From positions 56,472,705-56,536,704 of the forward strand of contig NC_086283.1 in assembly GCF_021018805.1 (NCBI RefSeq): a DNA stretch of 64,000 nt, in the 5' to 3' direction. Source of the stretch: Prinia subflava (Eukaryota > Chordata > Aves > Passeriformes > Cisticolidae). How positions within the stretch are numbered: position 1 is the stretch's first letter; each line of letters begins with the position of its first letter. The position numbers and the translations under genes are program-made. The notes under the pieces are model-generated. The model did no database searches. It saw only the letters and a program-made list of their open reading frames with translations, and had not been told where the DNA came from. Positions 1 to 64,000 of the stretch are shown here, one piece after another.

Positions 1-3000
1 AGAGAGGGGAGGAGGCTGAATGAGCAGCTGCATGGTGCCTAATTTCTATCTGGGCTTAAACCATAACACAGTGAAACAACCCTTCCCTCATATTCTCCCA
101 AGGCCAGATCTATCTTTGCCATTTGGATGACATTGCAAAGAAACCAAAATACGATTCTGTTCTTTATCCTTTATGTGGCAAGTTGGGGGAAGGGAAAGAG
201 TCTTGGTGATTTGATCCCTAAAAACCTCCATCTAATGATCTAACGTGGCAAAGATCCAGACAGAGAAACAACACTGAGCTCCTGGGAACTGGTTGAAATT
301 TCCTTTTCCCTGCTTCCACTGTTGGTGTTCCCCTTGCTGGAGTATCCTGAATTCCTAGACCTGGCCTCTTGCTTGCCTGTCAGGAGCAGTATGGAGAGCT
401 TTCCCCCATCCAGTGAGAAGGCTCGGTTGTACCCTTAGTGCTAGGGAGCAGCAGGAGCAAGACTTGCTAGGGCTTGGTAGCCTAGGAACAACTAGCTATT
501 TCTCTGTCACTTTTGGAGATGCTTGAGAAGAACACGGCCAGCATCAATCTGGTTGGAACCTTTCCTCATGGTCTTCACTCTGGAAAACATTTAGTAGGGC
601 CCTTAGGTTACACCATGATTGCTGCATTGGGCTGCCACTTTTGTAGGGAGTTGGCAAAGAAAAGGTTTAATAACCTGTCTGCTGTGGGCTCATCAGTTCC
701 ACAAACATCCAGGAGCTGTGGCTGCTTGTTGGGGAGGGGATGGCAGCCTGTTTAGAAGGTTGCACCCATTACACGTGAGTTGATTTCAGGACCCTGCAGC
801 CCTTTCTAAAGAGAAGGCCAAAGTGACAGATTTGCTAGACATGGGGAAGAATAAGGGTTAAGATTAGGAGAGGACATGACTACAGAGACCCATGAAGTAA
901 CCAGGAACCTTTCAAAGCAGGGATATTCAGCAGGATTTTCTGTGTTCTTCAGTTTGATTTGGGCTAATAAGGAGATTTGTAAAGACTCACACAGAGGGGG
1001 ACATACTGGTGATATGATGTCCCTGGTTTTGGAAATAAATATAAAGTTGGAGATCCCCACACTCTGATGGACAGAATAACAAATTTGAGATTTCCCATCA
1101 AATGGTCTAATTCTGGCCAGTTGCAGGGCTCCCTGGGCAAGGAATATTGGTAATTTCCTTTCCTCCCAATGAACATGTCAGATGGAGAAGGGAGTGAAGT
1201 GAAATCTCTGGATTGTTTCCTGGCCATAGCAAGACTCCAGAGAATTGTCCATGAGTGAAGGAGCAGGACAAGAGTCAGTTAACCCATAAAAGGGAAGTTT
1301 CCAGGAGCTCTGAGTATGAGGCCAAACAAACCTGACAACCTGTGAGGAAAAAGCCAAGCGAAGAATGGTGATACTGTTGTGGCTTGCAGCATACACCTTC
1401 TCAGAGTGAAGCTGTCTAACTAGCCAGTGTGTTCACTGGCCCATTCCATGCTGTAGCTATCACTCTGGGCCGTACTACAATGATTTATACCTGACCCTTT
1501 TAAAGAAATCATAGGAAGATGACCATCTTTACACATGCACAGTTATTCTTACTCTGCACCTCACCTCCAAGTTTGTTGTTCCCCTTGTGCTGTTGCATTT
1601 TCTTTTCCACCCTTAAATCGGAAAAAAAATGGTTGTGATGGTGATTATATTACTCTGAGTAAAACAGAAAAAAAATGTTTTCCCAGCTGTGTCCAGAAAA
1701 TCCAGACACACAAGGAAAATCCAGTAAATTATTAACTCGGTCTTTCCATCTATAGATAGTGGTGTTTCTGGTTAGGCTTTTTTAGTGGTATTATTTTTTT
1801 ATATTACTAGCCTTCTTCTCCCTCAAGCCAAAAGAGAGTCTCTTTGATTTGAAATGCAATGTCCTGACAAATTTTCTGGTGAGTACCTGGATGACTGCTT
1901 ACTTGTGATTTTCTGCCTTTTGAATGAGGAAAGGTTATTTGAAAGTGAGCTTCCTGTACTACTGCCCTGTGAGAAGAAAATAATGAGCAAGACAGCAATT
2001 TTATTGGCAAAAACTTACAGGGTTTATGCATTGGTTACTCTTTGCAGAACACTGATTTTAATACACTACTTTAAAAATATTTCCTTCTTACTTTATTTCT
2101 TCATTATGGGGTGGTATAGTGAGGTAGGGTTATTTTCAGCTGTGAATTTTTGATCCAGACAATGAAGTTTGTCTTAGGAAGTGGCAGGAAGAGACTGGTA
2201 CCATCTGGCTGGAATAGGCACTGATAGAGCAATGCACAATCCACGCATCCACCTAGGCGCTGCCCTGCCGATGACAGAAAGCACCCTATGACCCCTGTGT
2301 TGTGACCAGAAGCAGGTTTGACCCATGGGTTATAGTCAGAAAAACAGGTTTGGTTTGCTGCCCTGCTCCCACCCTGGTGGTCAAGTGTGAACTTGCTTGA
2401 CAAGCACACCTTGGCAGCCCTTGACATTGCCTGTCTTACCCATTTGCCTGTTTATTGACCTCTTGGTTTCTACTCAAGGCTCTTTGCAAACAAGCAGTCC
2501 ACCATAGCTACTTTTTTGCCCTGCGTACCAATTTTCCTAAGTGGCATACCCATACTTGATATTTTCAATACTGTGACCTGGGCGATCTCAGCTGACAGCA
2601 TTACTAGAGCACTCTTGGCCTTGCAATGCTCCACTCCCCCAAATACCCCCAGCAACTGCCTTTGCAGTTTGGCTATGTCTCACACAAATCCCCCTTATCC
2701 AAGCTGTGGGATCCAGCTGTCCCTCAAGGAGCTTTCACACTTCTGTCTGCTGCACCCACCAGCTTTCTGAGGCTGTCTCCCATTTCCTGTGCCCTGCTCA
2801 ATCTCAGCCTGCACCCCTGCAAGTGTTGGCTCCCTGCTCCCCATCACTGCCCATGGCTGGGGAACTCAGACCAGCTTAGCCACTGCACAGGCTGGACTTG
2901 ACTGTTTGCTATCTTCTGAGTTTTTGAGGTTTTTTAAATTTCTATTTAGGTTGTGTAAAAATACATGCTGTATGCTCACAACTGAATTATTTAACAATTA

Positions 3001-5050
3001 AGAGTGCTCTCTAACTGTGATATCTAGCTCATAACTACTTAGTAAGCTGCAGGTTTTGTGTCAGCTTTTTGTGACTTTTATTTTTTTTAATATAACTACC
3101 TGGAAATTTATATCAAGTGTTTGGACAAAAAATATGGATTTCCTTCATAAATGTACTAACCCCATCACATTTTTCTGCTGATTGCTCATCCACAGAAATC
3201 TTTTAGGATTTAATAGGGCCCTTCTGCAGAAAACAATGATCAGTGGTGTCAGAAACACCAGTTTGTGCCGATTTCAGGATTCCATCACCCGCCTTTCCAG
3301 AGAAGCTAACCAAGAGCTAGATGCAACATAGCAGTGGCTTGCAAGACCATCCTGCCCCAGGCTGGCAAATGCTCTCCTTTCCCAGTCCTTCGGCACAGAG
3401 CATATTCTTGGCAGCCTAGATGTCTTGGTGACTCAGGCTAAATGCCTGGATCAGAGAGAAAAGGTCAATTTTTTCTCAACACAAATAGAGGGGGGAAAAG
3501 CACCAAACTGAAGTGCAGTGACTGCATCAGCCACCTAGGTGCCTAGGGCAGGGGGATGTACCTTGCAAGGGTATTACCAGCCCCTCACTCCAGCCCTGCT
3601 TTTGCTCCCAGCCGCCTCCTGGCCTGCAGTTGCATGACCTCAGCCTGTCAGAGAAGAAGCAGGCAGAGTGCATCAACTCCCCGGAGATTCAGGCTCTGGG
3701 TGGTTTCTTTTTCTGCTGCATTAAACATTTCAGATGTGGCGCAGATGGGAAATCCAAAGCCTGGGCCCCCACACCGGCTCCCGGGGCCCCCAGGGTGTCT
3801 GACAGATGGGATAAAGCCCTGGGGCAGAGGGACGAAGCCCTTCAGCACATCACCCAGCCCCGCCAGTGCAATTCAGCCACAGATGATGGGCACAGGGACC
3901 TCCTCGGGACCCGTGCCAGATATTTCAAGGGAGTGCTGCTGTGCAGGGCAAGGGACAGATCCTGTGCTGCTCCTGCGATGGATGGTTAAAGGCAGCCTAT
4001 GGTGCTGGGGAGTAGGCTAGACGATTAGGATCGGGAGAGGGGGAGTTGTAGGGAGAGAGCAGAATGCTTTCTGAAATACAGCGTACACCACTGGCACCCA
4101 GATGACAGAGGTGTGTAGTCTGCTGCTGGGTGATGTGGGCGTAAAGCAGGAGCACTACTGTTTGGGTAAACAACAACTGTTTGGAGCTGGAAGTGGTGAG
4201 AAATAGTGAGTTCAGTCTAGGAGAAGCAGTGTGAACTCTGCATGCCACAGCCCTATTGGGAAGACCGTGGGAAGGTACTGCTGGATGGAGCCCCCAGACA
4301 AGCTGGAAGAGCCCAGAGATGGTGGTGGTGGCTACCCTGTCTTTATTGCCAAACAGGGAAAGCTTTAGGGTGCTTCAAACATTATGCCTGGATATACTTT
4401 TATCCTGCCGGAAATAGATTTTTTTTTTTCCCCATGGGGCTGAAGAAAAGCTGAGATCGCCCAGTGCTGGCAGGAAGGGTGGCTCTGGCACTGAGCTGTG
4501 AAGCTAGTGGGGAACAAGGCAGGGCTAGGCTGTCTCCTCAGCCACAGAGGTGCTCTGTCTGGGAGTGGGACTTATGTCAATGACTTCATGGTGATGCACT
4601 TCTACCACTAGCACTGTCCAAAACCTTTCAGAAGAGCACAGCATTAGACAACAACCTTGCCTACCACCTAACACAGAGGGTTTTTTTCTAGCCATGCTTA
4701 GAATGAAGCAAACTTAAAGTGCGTTCAGTGACTACTGGCCCTCAGAGATTGTTCCAGAAAGCCTATCCTCAAGTTTGATTGGTTAAAACTAAAGAAGTTT
4801 CAGCTGCCACTGAACAAAACATAGATATACTGAACTTACAGAAAGTGACATCCCTCTTTATGCAGTCTGCCAGCTACTTGTGCAGTTAACTCATCTAACT
4901 GGGCTAATGAGATTTGGGGGTATTTTCTAAGGCACAGCTTTTGACGGGGAAACCCCATTTTTTTTTCTTAAAAGAACAAGGCTCAGAGGTCCTATTTAGA
5001 GAAATTCTAATGATGTGGTTGAGTGCTTTAAACCCTAACGATGCAAGTTC
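1..5050. other. Gene-free upstream flank
   Basis: I see no supported gene here. Open frames on both strands are short, overlap one another and have no recognisable domain. The DNA is ordinary mixed-composition vertebrate sequence. A somewhat GC-richer stretch lies near 3550-3990 and could be a distal regulatory element, but nothing in it is diagnostic. Since PSD3 starts at about 5.7 kb and reads rightward, this is its 5' intergenic flank. In mammals, as I recall, the neighbour on that side is SH2D4A, but no exon of it is visible. Confidence 0.6.
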
Positions 5051-5757
5051 GCTTCCAGCGAACTGTGAAAAAACAGGAAAGTGGAAAAGCAGTTTCGAGT
5101 GTTCAGATGGGGTTACTCCGAAGACATCTGCGCTCTTCTGCTTTTTGAAGTCGGACTGCGAGGGAAAGCCCCAGGGCTTTTTGAAGTCTTTTCTAAAAAA
5201 GGCTTCTGCTAATTTTTTTTTTTTCTTTTTTTTCTCCCCAACAACTGCGAGCCGCACTGAGGGGATTTAAGAGCAGAGTACGGCATGTCCCAGCCCCCGC
5301 GGGCTTTGGACATGTTCCTGCCCAGCGCTGCTGCTGCGGGCACGCGGTCTAGGTTGTGCTTTTCACTCTATTGCTTTGCTAATCCTGAAATCCCCTTCCC
5401 CACCCCCCCCACTTTCTTTTTTTCTTTTTTTTTTTTCTTTTTTTTTTTAATCTTTTCACGGAGCACGTGGTGCACTCCGCTCCCCTCCCCTCCCCTTCAG
5501 CGCGCCGACCCCCGCCCCCGCCTCCCCTGCCCTCCCCTCCCGGCCGCCGCCCCGCCCCGCCGGGTCCGGCCCGGCCCCGCCGCCCGGCCCGCGCCGCTCC
5601 GCGCCCACCGCGCTGGGGCCGCCGCGCTCTCCGGCTCCGCTGCGGGCCGGGGGGCACCACGGCCCGGCCCGGCACGGCACAGCGCGGCTCGGCGCGGCCG
5701 GGCTCGGCGCGGCCCGGCGGGAGGGCGGCTGCGGTCCGCCGCGGCCGGCGATGGGAG

Positions 5758-57085
<51,328 letters not shown>

Positions 57086-60000
57086 TAACTGCAGAATGTG
57101 GGTTTCATTTTCACTGAAAGATGGTTCAAAACAGAACACCTTTCTTGCATTTTCTGAATCTTAATTGTCAAACATGACAAGTGATGGGCACATTTCTCTG
57201 CCCTGAATATACAAAATAGATATAATGTTTATTCCATTGTCTTCCCTCTTGCCTTCACTTTATAGTGAGGGCGACTCTGCAGCACAGAGGGGCGAAGCTG
57301 AGCTGCAGCAGGTCTTGCCCCAGAGCTGTGTGTCTTATAAACTCGTGTGGTCATGCCAACCCAGAGGGCTGTCTTCTGATTACAGCAGACAGAAGCAGCC
57401 AGTTGGCTCTGAATGCAAATACATAAAGGCTAAGCCTGATCTCTGTGTACAATCTGGAAGGCGTGTGTGTTTTTTCATCAAAGGTGCTTTGGGGTATTCA
57501 CATTAGAGCTGGAGATGTAATTTCAGATTATAATGTGCTGTCTGGCACAGGGTGCATTGCTTCAGCTTTTGTTCATTAAGTTTGTGCCAGGAGTTAAATC
57601 TGACAAATGGGGGAAGAAGCTGATCGGGACAAACCTTGTTTTATTGTCAGTAATAATGAGAATGTTTCGCTTCTTTTTTGTCTGATTGCTAGCATGAAAC
57701 AGCACTTTGTTTAAATGAAGACAGGTGCGCGTACACTGGATTTCATAATTTATTTATTTTTTGTAATTGAAATAAAAATAAGACGCTGCCATACCCGAGA
57801 GCTGACCCAATGCCTATTGAAGCAAACCAAATGAGTTCCCATCTCTTCTGAGGGTTTTGTGCCAGGACCATTGTGAAATACAGATGTACCTGCATAGTTG
57901 AAAGCAGCAGAGTTTGTCTTCTAATATGGGTAATTTCTTCATTTTCTTCAGGGAGCTTTTTGTTGGGCCCTCCTGCGTCAGTTCTTACTAAGCAACTGGG
58001 AATATAAACTCAACCCCTCCTTTATTTTAGATTTAATGTCTTTAATTTTTGAGTCTGTATAGCTGTCAGCAGCCACACTTAAATTATTTCTTTCCCCCAA
58101 GGAATCTCATTTCTCAGTTTTCCGTAGAGGGATGTGTTGAGATTAATTTGCAGGCTAATTACAGCCCTCACTGAATAAATAGATCTCCAGATTGTGTTTA
58201 AATAACCTGAGTGTACTGACAAGAGACTTCCACTGGTGCTCACCTGCTGTTTGTTTTCCCGCTGACAGAATTATGCAGCTGGAGCTGTACCTTGGTGTTT
58301 AGTGCTCACCTGCTAATGCTAGGGATGTCTGACTCTTCCCCCAAGGCAAATACCAGGGCTTTTGGACCTTGACAGATAAAAGAAATTTGGTATTGGTGTC
58401 CCACTTTGCTTAAGGCTTTCTGCCCTTTTCTGTGTGCTGACTTGATGTCTTGGGGACAGAAGTGGTGCGCAGCCTTGATTTTGCATGTGATGTGTCTGAA
58501 GATTTGATGAACTGACTCTTGTTTTTTAATTTATCAGTGGGGGGGAGTGAATACGAGTAATTTTGCTACTGTGTTCACAGCAGCCATGCTGCCACTAAAT
58601 ATGTGATTACAAAGACTTAGCGGAAATTAATTTTTGCTTTAGTCTCAATAAATTAAATTCATCACCCTTCTTCAGCAAAGCACCAAAGTGCATGTGGCTT
58701 GCTGCTGCATTAGCTGTGTAGCCACTGAGCATGGATGAGATTTTGAGCCTTCTCCCTGCATCCTTGCCCAGCTGCCTGGGAGAGGAAGAGTGGTTTCCAC
58801 AGGGTGGCAGTGTGTCCCTGTGGGAGTGAGGTCCTGAGCACCTACTGGTGACTAATGCAGACCTGTGGTGAAGCGAGCGGGCTTTTCTGCCTCTGCAGTC
58901 TCCCTATGTTCTCCTCGTGGCCCTGCTGCATCCTTGTATGGAGCTCTGCAACTCTACTGAGCCCCAGAGCAAAGCTGAGCAATGCTGGAGGGGAAGGAAG
59001 GCCAGGGAGAACTGGGTGTTCATCCAGGGCTTGTGAAGCTCTGTGCAGCATTTATTGTGGATCCAGTTCCCAGAGTCAGGAGTGCAAAAGTGAATGCTTG
59101 GACTATCCAGGAAAGCTGGCTGACAGGCATCAATCAAACGTTGCCTTCAGTCAAGCCCTTCCCCCTGAGTGTAGAGCGTGGCCCTGCGTGTTTTGTCTGG
59201 ATAGGAAAGTAGCACAAGGGCCAGACATCAGCACATGAGGATGGACACACTTTTGTGTGATCAGCCTCAGAAAACTTGGGACATTAGATCAATTACTCGG
59301 TTTTTTTTCACCTCTGTGGGGGAGCCATCTCTGTTTTTTTCCAACAATGAGAACACTCCTGGTACAAACCACAAGGCCTTCATGACCTGATTCTCTGTGT
59401 GTCACTAGTTGTGTTTTGAGAACAGATATTTCACTCTGGTTTGAAAGTAGAAATGGGAAATGCTAATGTGATGCTGCTCACCTTGTGTCTTGCTGTCTGT
59501 TCCTTTAACATTGGAAAAGGTTTTGATTTTGTACACCCATCTGCACAAAGATTCATTGCCTTTCCTTTTTCCTCACTCCTTTAGTCAGATCTGAGGTTGC
59601 TTTTAAAGTTGGGAACCACAAAGACAAATGCGCTAAACTGTGATTAAAAGTGCACTTCTCCCCGTGGGGTCTGCTTGTAGTATTCGTGTACTCATCACAC
59701 ATCTATATATGTAGAAGGGGAAGCTATGGCTAGGATCTCCCTCCTTGGAAAGAAAGCAAAATCAGTCTGACATTTTGGCAGTGTCAAGAACCTCAGAATT
59801 ACAGTGTAGGAGTGGTTTCTTTCTCACATATTCATATTCACACCAGCTTTAATCTGCTGTAGTGATACCATCTTCACAATGATACGCTAGGCAATTGCAC
59901 TGTGTGACTGTAGCCTTCTTCAAAGCTGGGCTTCACAAGATTTCTGGAATGAGGAGATTGGCTTGGAAACAGCCTAATTTTGGCCATACATTCTTGTTTC

Positions 60001-62743
60001 AATTCCTGAGGGCAGTGTGGTCCCCACAAATAAATCGCTGGTATGGTGCTAGCAACAATATTTTCCTCTTGTCAGCTTGAGACAACGTGTGTGGGATTCC
60101 GTTCCAGGAAGGTGGCAGTAACAAGACCTTTCATAGGTAAGGAGAGAAAATGTCTTCTGTGGTCTGCAGAGAGCCTGCAAGAAGGCATCACTGAGGAAAT
60201 GGATCCCTGCTTTTTTGTTAGGCAGTGTTCTGGGAGAGTTACTGTGTTGTTAGACTGTGTGCGAAGTACCACCTCTCCTTCATAAGTAAGTGTCTTCTGC
60301 ATTTACAGTGTCCAAGACACCTGATTCATGGAATCACCCAACCTGTGACATTGGCTGACTGGCAGTGGTGCTGCCCCATGCCATGAACACTGGATGTGGG
60401 GCAGTCATACCTGGCTGTGTGTCTTTTGGCAGGCGGTAGCTCTCCACTGACCTGTTACATCATCGGGGAACCTCCATTATGCTGAGGTACCTGGGATGCT
60501 CTACAGGGACTTGGCTAGACCCATCCTTTGGGGGCTGCTGATGGAGATAAGATGCCAATCCTACATAAAAGATCTGCTTTTTCTCAAAGGCAGTTTTTCA
60601 GGTAGGCCTTATCTCTTGCAGAAGCACTGTAATGAAGTGACCAAATTAACTTGGAGTTGCTGGTGGTGAACTCTTCTGAAGAACCAGTCCTCCTTAATTT
60701 CCTAAATGATCTGAATTCTTGATCAGGATTCCTGGGATATGCAATTTCCTATAGAAGCTGCAAAATAGGGTTTATCTCATGTTGCTGTCAATTCCCTGCA
60801 CTTCAATTAAGGGTTTTTTTTGCCACTGTCTTTCTGCCTCCTCTCTCCCTCTTTTTTAAGTTCCCTTTGAAAGCCCTCAAAAGCAAACACTCAATTTAAA
60901 GAGAATTATTGGCATCTTAGTTCATCCATTCCAATAATTTCAGGTATTTAGTGGAGGCAATGAACATCAGGTGGCTAAATTCTCCCTGCACAGCCTCAGC
61001 CCCCCTTTATGAAGAGGAACTCAGACTAACTGGACTGCTGTGTGCACCCTAAGTGCTCTTATCAGAGTCTCTGTCTTCATCCTTTTCGTGGTGTTTTGGC
61101 AAGAAATTCCCACCTTCGAGGGAAACCTGATGAAGTCGGGGAGATGAAAGCACGTGACAGCATGCCAGGGTGGCCCCAGGAGGGCTGCATTGACTGCTGT
61201 AATACCCTGCAGCAGTGGGCAAAGCAGGGAGAGGACCAAGTGTCTTTGCTCCACTGAATAAGACAGAGCTCTGCTTCCTTGTTTCTCTCCCAAAATAAAG
61301 TTTTTTTTCTCTTAAAAATATTTCTGTTGGAAATAGTATTTTTGGGCCATTTCTTATCTGTATGAAATAGAAGATCTGTTATGGAAGGCCCCTTTCAGCT
61401 GCTAGGAGACAACAGAGTCTAATCTGCAAGCATAAAAGTCAGGGAATGCAGGATGAAATCATTAATCCTTGTCTTAGGCAGTTGTTTGTGAAAGCATACT
61501 TTCCTTTCACTCTCAGAGGAGCCACGGATCCATAGTGACTCTAGGGAACACTGGCTTGTCTTCACTCTTCACCACCCTTGCTGAGAACCTTCCTGTCATG
61601 ATAACCTTTCTTTCCTTCAACTTGGAGTTTTTTTGATGTTGTCATTTGTCCTATTCAAGAGCAATAACCATTTAAAGCATGCCTTTGCAGAACTGAGAAG
61701 TGCACCAGGTTATGATGGTGTGTATATTGCTTTGTATCCCTTGAATTACAGAGATTCTTGATATCTTCCTGCCCCGTTGAAATGCAAATATATTTTCTTT
61801 TTGCATTTCAGGAACTTACCTCAGTGCATATAAAAAGAAAAATCTATAATCTATATATTTTTTTCTCAAGTCAAATAAACCCAGATACTGAGTTGAGGAA
61901 AGCCTCATAGTAGCAAAAGCCTAATACTAACTGTCTCTCTGAGCAGGGAAAGCAGAACTTTAAAGAAGGTTTAAAACATAAAATTGTTAAAGGTTCTAAG
62001 AATTAGGATTGCTCTGCATAGTCTAGAGGTGGTGCGAGGGATTGCTTATCTTACTAGGAAGCAGGCTGGATTTCAGGATGGACCTATTCTGCTTTGATAA
62101 TGTGCCTGTCTCTGAATTATTTTTGTTCCTTCAACCTTTCACCTCCTTAATTTCCAATTGTTATTCAAAAGATCTCACCTAGCCTACCAGGCTTTTGTGT
62201 CAGCAAGGAGTGAAACCCAAGTAGAGTCAGCTAAGAATTTCCATTGCTACTGGCTGCAATTATAGGGCTCAATACCAGCCTCATAATGAACATTTGGGAG
62301 GTTAATTTTCATCTGTGGAGGCAAGCTATCTGTAGTGTCTTGTCCAGGTTGATCAGACAAGGGAATTATTTGATGTTTGGCTTCTCCAGCCTGTTAGATA
62401 GCCAAGGCCATCACTTATCTCCTACTGTAACTGAAATACATAGCATATCCCAAGGATGAATGTCAACTCTCAAGTATAGGGGATACAGACTGGTAATCTT
62501 CAGGAATGATGCACTCTGCCACTTTAAAAGAGGAATTTTGGGCTCTTTTCAGACTGGGAATTCTCTAATACAATGTCACACGTACATTTTGGTCCTTATG
62601 ACATATTACTCCCACCTCCATGTAGGTAGAAAACAAATTCTGAAAAACATTCTTTGATCTTCCACCCACTGATTTGCTTGAAATTTAAGTTCTGTGCTGC
62701 ATCTCAAGGGAAGGAGGAGTACGAATATAATTAATACCATATT

Positions 62744-62957
62744 AAAAAAAAAAAGGAGGAGAAGAAGAAGAAGAAGGAGAAGAAGAAGAAGGAGAAGAAG
62801 AAGAGGAAGGAGAAGAAGAAGAAGAAGAAGAAGGAGAAGAAGAAGAAGAAGAAGAAGGAGAAGAAGAAGAAGAAGAAGGAGAAGAAGAAGAAGAAGAAGA
62901 AGAAGAAGAAGAAGAAGAAGGAGAAGAAGAAGAAGAAGAAGAAGAAAGAAGAAAGAA
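62744..62957. repeat. 214-nt uninterrupted purine tract, (GAA/GGA)n
   Basis: From 62744 to 62957 the + strand contains only A and G. It starts with an A-run, then GAA triplets interspersed with GGA in a loose higher-order pattern, and ends GAAGAAAGAAGAAAGAA. The long Arg-, Leu- and Ser-repeat open frames through it are artefacts. Pure GAA tracts are known to form triplexes (H-DNA) and to slow polymerases; that this one does so is inference. Confidence 0.97.
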
Positions 62958-63469
62958 CATTTTTCCACCAGCTTTAGGATTATTGCTGTATAAAACTTTG
63001 GTATTCCTTCCTTCTGTGTGTTGCTACGCTTTTCAAATTGCTTTGGACTATTCTCTCTCTGACCCAGTTATACTGTTTTCTTTCAAACAAGAGTATTAGG
63101 CTGCTCCTTAAATTCAGATTTTTATTCTCCTTTCCTGTGATGTTAAATGGAACATTTAGTTTCCTTCTGAGGTCATGCTTTCTTGGATGACTAAATATTC
63201 ACAAGATCCTTGTACAAATATGGGGCAAATCCAAGGCACCAGTTTTCTGTCCTGTTGACAGATGGGTTCTGGAAGGTGTCAAGAGAGGTAGGAAGGATTT
63301 CACCTGCTTTTTGGGTCAAGGTAGCTGGACATGACTCCACAGGTAGATGTAATTGTGGAGAAAAGGGATGTGAAAGGCTATGCCTGTTTCCCTCTTTCAC
63401 AGTGCAATGCCTACAGCCACAGGTGACACCCACTTGAAACCTGTAGCGATCTTGGACCTCAATTTCCTT

Positions 63470-63600
63470 GCTCACCCCTCTCTTCTCCCACCTCTCCCTA
63501 TTGTGCTCCTTCCTTTCTTTTTGCCACCTTCCTTTCGCCTTCTTCCTCCACTTCTTCTATCCCCACCTCCTTGTCCTCCCTTTTTCCTGTTTTCCTTTTG
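63470..63600. repeat. Pyrimidine-rich low-complexity stretch
   Basis: The stretch is mostly C and T (for example CACCCCTCTCTTCTCCCACC and CTTCTTCCTCCACTTCTTCT), with scattered purines. It lies in intron 9 about 500 bp after the purine tract, with the opposite strand bias. Confidence 0.75.
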
Positions 63601-64000
63601 TTCATTCATTGTGTTTGCTATTTGAGTCAGAGAGAAGCCTTGGAGAGTGCTTGTTTCTCCTTTTATTTCTTTTTTTTTTTTAAATGCAGATCTCTAGGGT
63701 GAGGGGTTTATTTCAGTGGTGTTGACTTTAACATGTGCACTGCAGGGACACTGGCAGAGATTGTTTGCACCTGATCTGAGATAGTTCGTTTTACATAATT
63801 TCTTTAATCACTTTCCTCTGGGTTTCTGTCACACCTATGCAGAATTTTAGTGTTTTGATGTTCTTATAGATTTGTTTGAAGCGCTGCTGTTTTCTGTAGG
63901 TACAGTTCTCAGCTTTAACTTAGGGAACTTGATGGTCTATGTTAGTCTGCCTACTATATGGCTCACTTAATTTCTGCAAGCTCTGTTAACAGCAGATGAT

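Noticed and set aside
60325..60400. Minus-strand CR1 end suggested by TTCATGGAATCACCCAACC
   Set aside because: The match to the reversed CR1 tail is too weak and no further CR1 blocks follow.
62606..62993. Poly-Arg, poly-Leu and poly-Ser open frames
   Set aside because: These are translations of the GAA/GGA purine tract, not genes.

Overview
The window is vertebrate nuclear DNA, most likely from a bird and probably a songbird. Genes are split by long introns with GT-AG splice sites. There are decayed CR1 LINE copies and one SINE with a tRNA-Ile-like head and a CR1-like tail, a type I associate with songbird genomes. There are no operons, plasmids or other bacterial features.

The window carries the 5' part of one protein-coding gene on the + strand, which I identify as PSD3 (EFA6D), a Sec7-domain guanine-nucleotide exchange factor for ARF6. 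Nine coding exons join in one frame to give 710 codons: 5758-5778, 17936-18044, 30847-31915, 33383-33763, 46573-46779, 46882-46962, 50506-50618, 53353-53411 and 56987-57076. Every junction has GT-AG ends and matching phase. The first exon lies at the edge of a strong CpG island (about 5460-5830). The predicted N-terminus fits the human PSD3 N-terminus, recalled from memory, without a gap over the first 34 residues. The Sec7 domain begins in the fifth exon, its catalytic glutamate is in the seventh, and its second signature motif is split over the eighth and ninth. The rest of Sec7, the PH domain and the C-terminal coiled coil must lie beyond the right edge.

Layout: 1-5050 is gene-free upstream DNA. 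5050-5830 is the promoter region and first exon. Intron 1 (12.2 kb) holds a pyrimidine tract, a CR1 3' end, a possible LTR fragment and a perfect 39-nt palindrome. Intron 2 (12.8 kb) holds only simple repeats and short duplications. Exons 3 and 4 encode the long acidic N-terminal region. Intron 4 (12.8 kb) contains a second CpG-rich block (about 35510-36290) and the SINE. The block could be an internal promoter for a short Sec7-PH isoform starting at Met542. Introns 5-8 are shorter, and intron 7 carries the longest CR1 copy. Intron 9 runs off the window and holds a 214-nt pure purine tract.

I found no new multigene system. The points most worth a second look are the out-of-frame ATG overlapping the start codon, a NAGNAG tandem acceptor, the internal CpG island, a set of near-perfect short-loop inverted repeats, and the long GAA/GGA tract.
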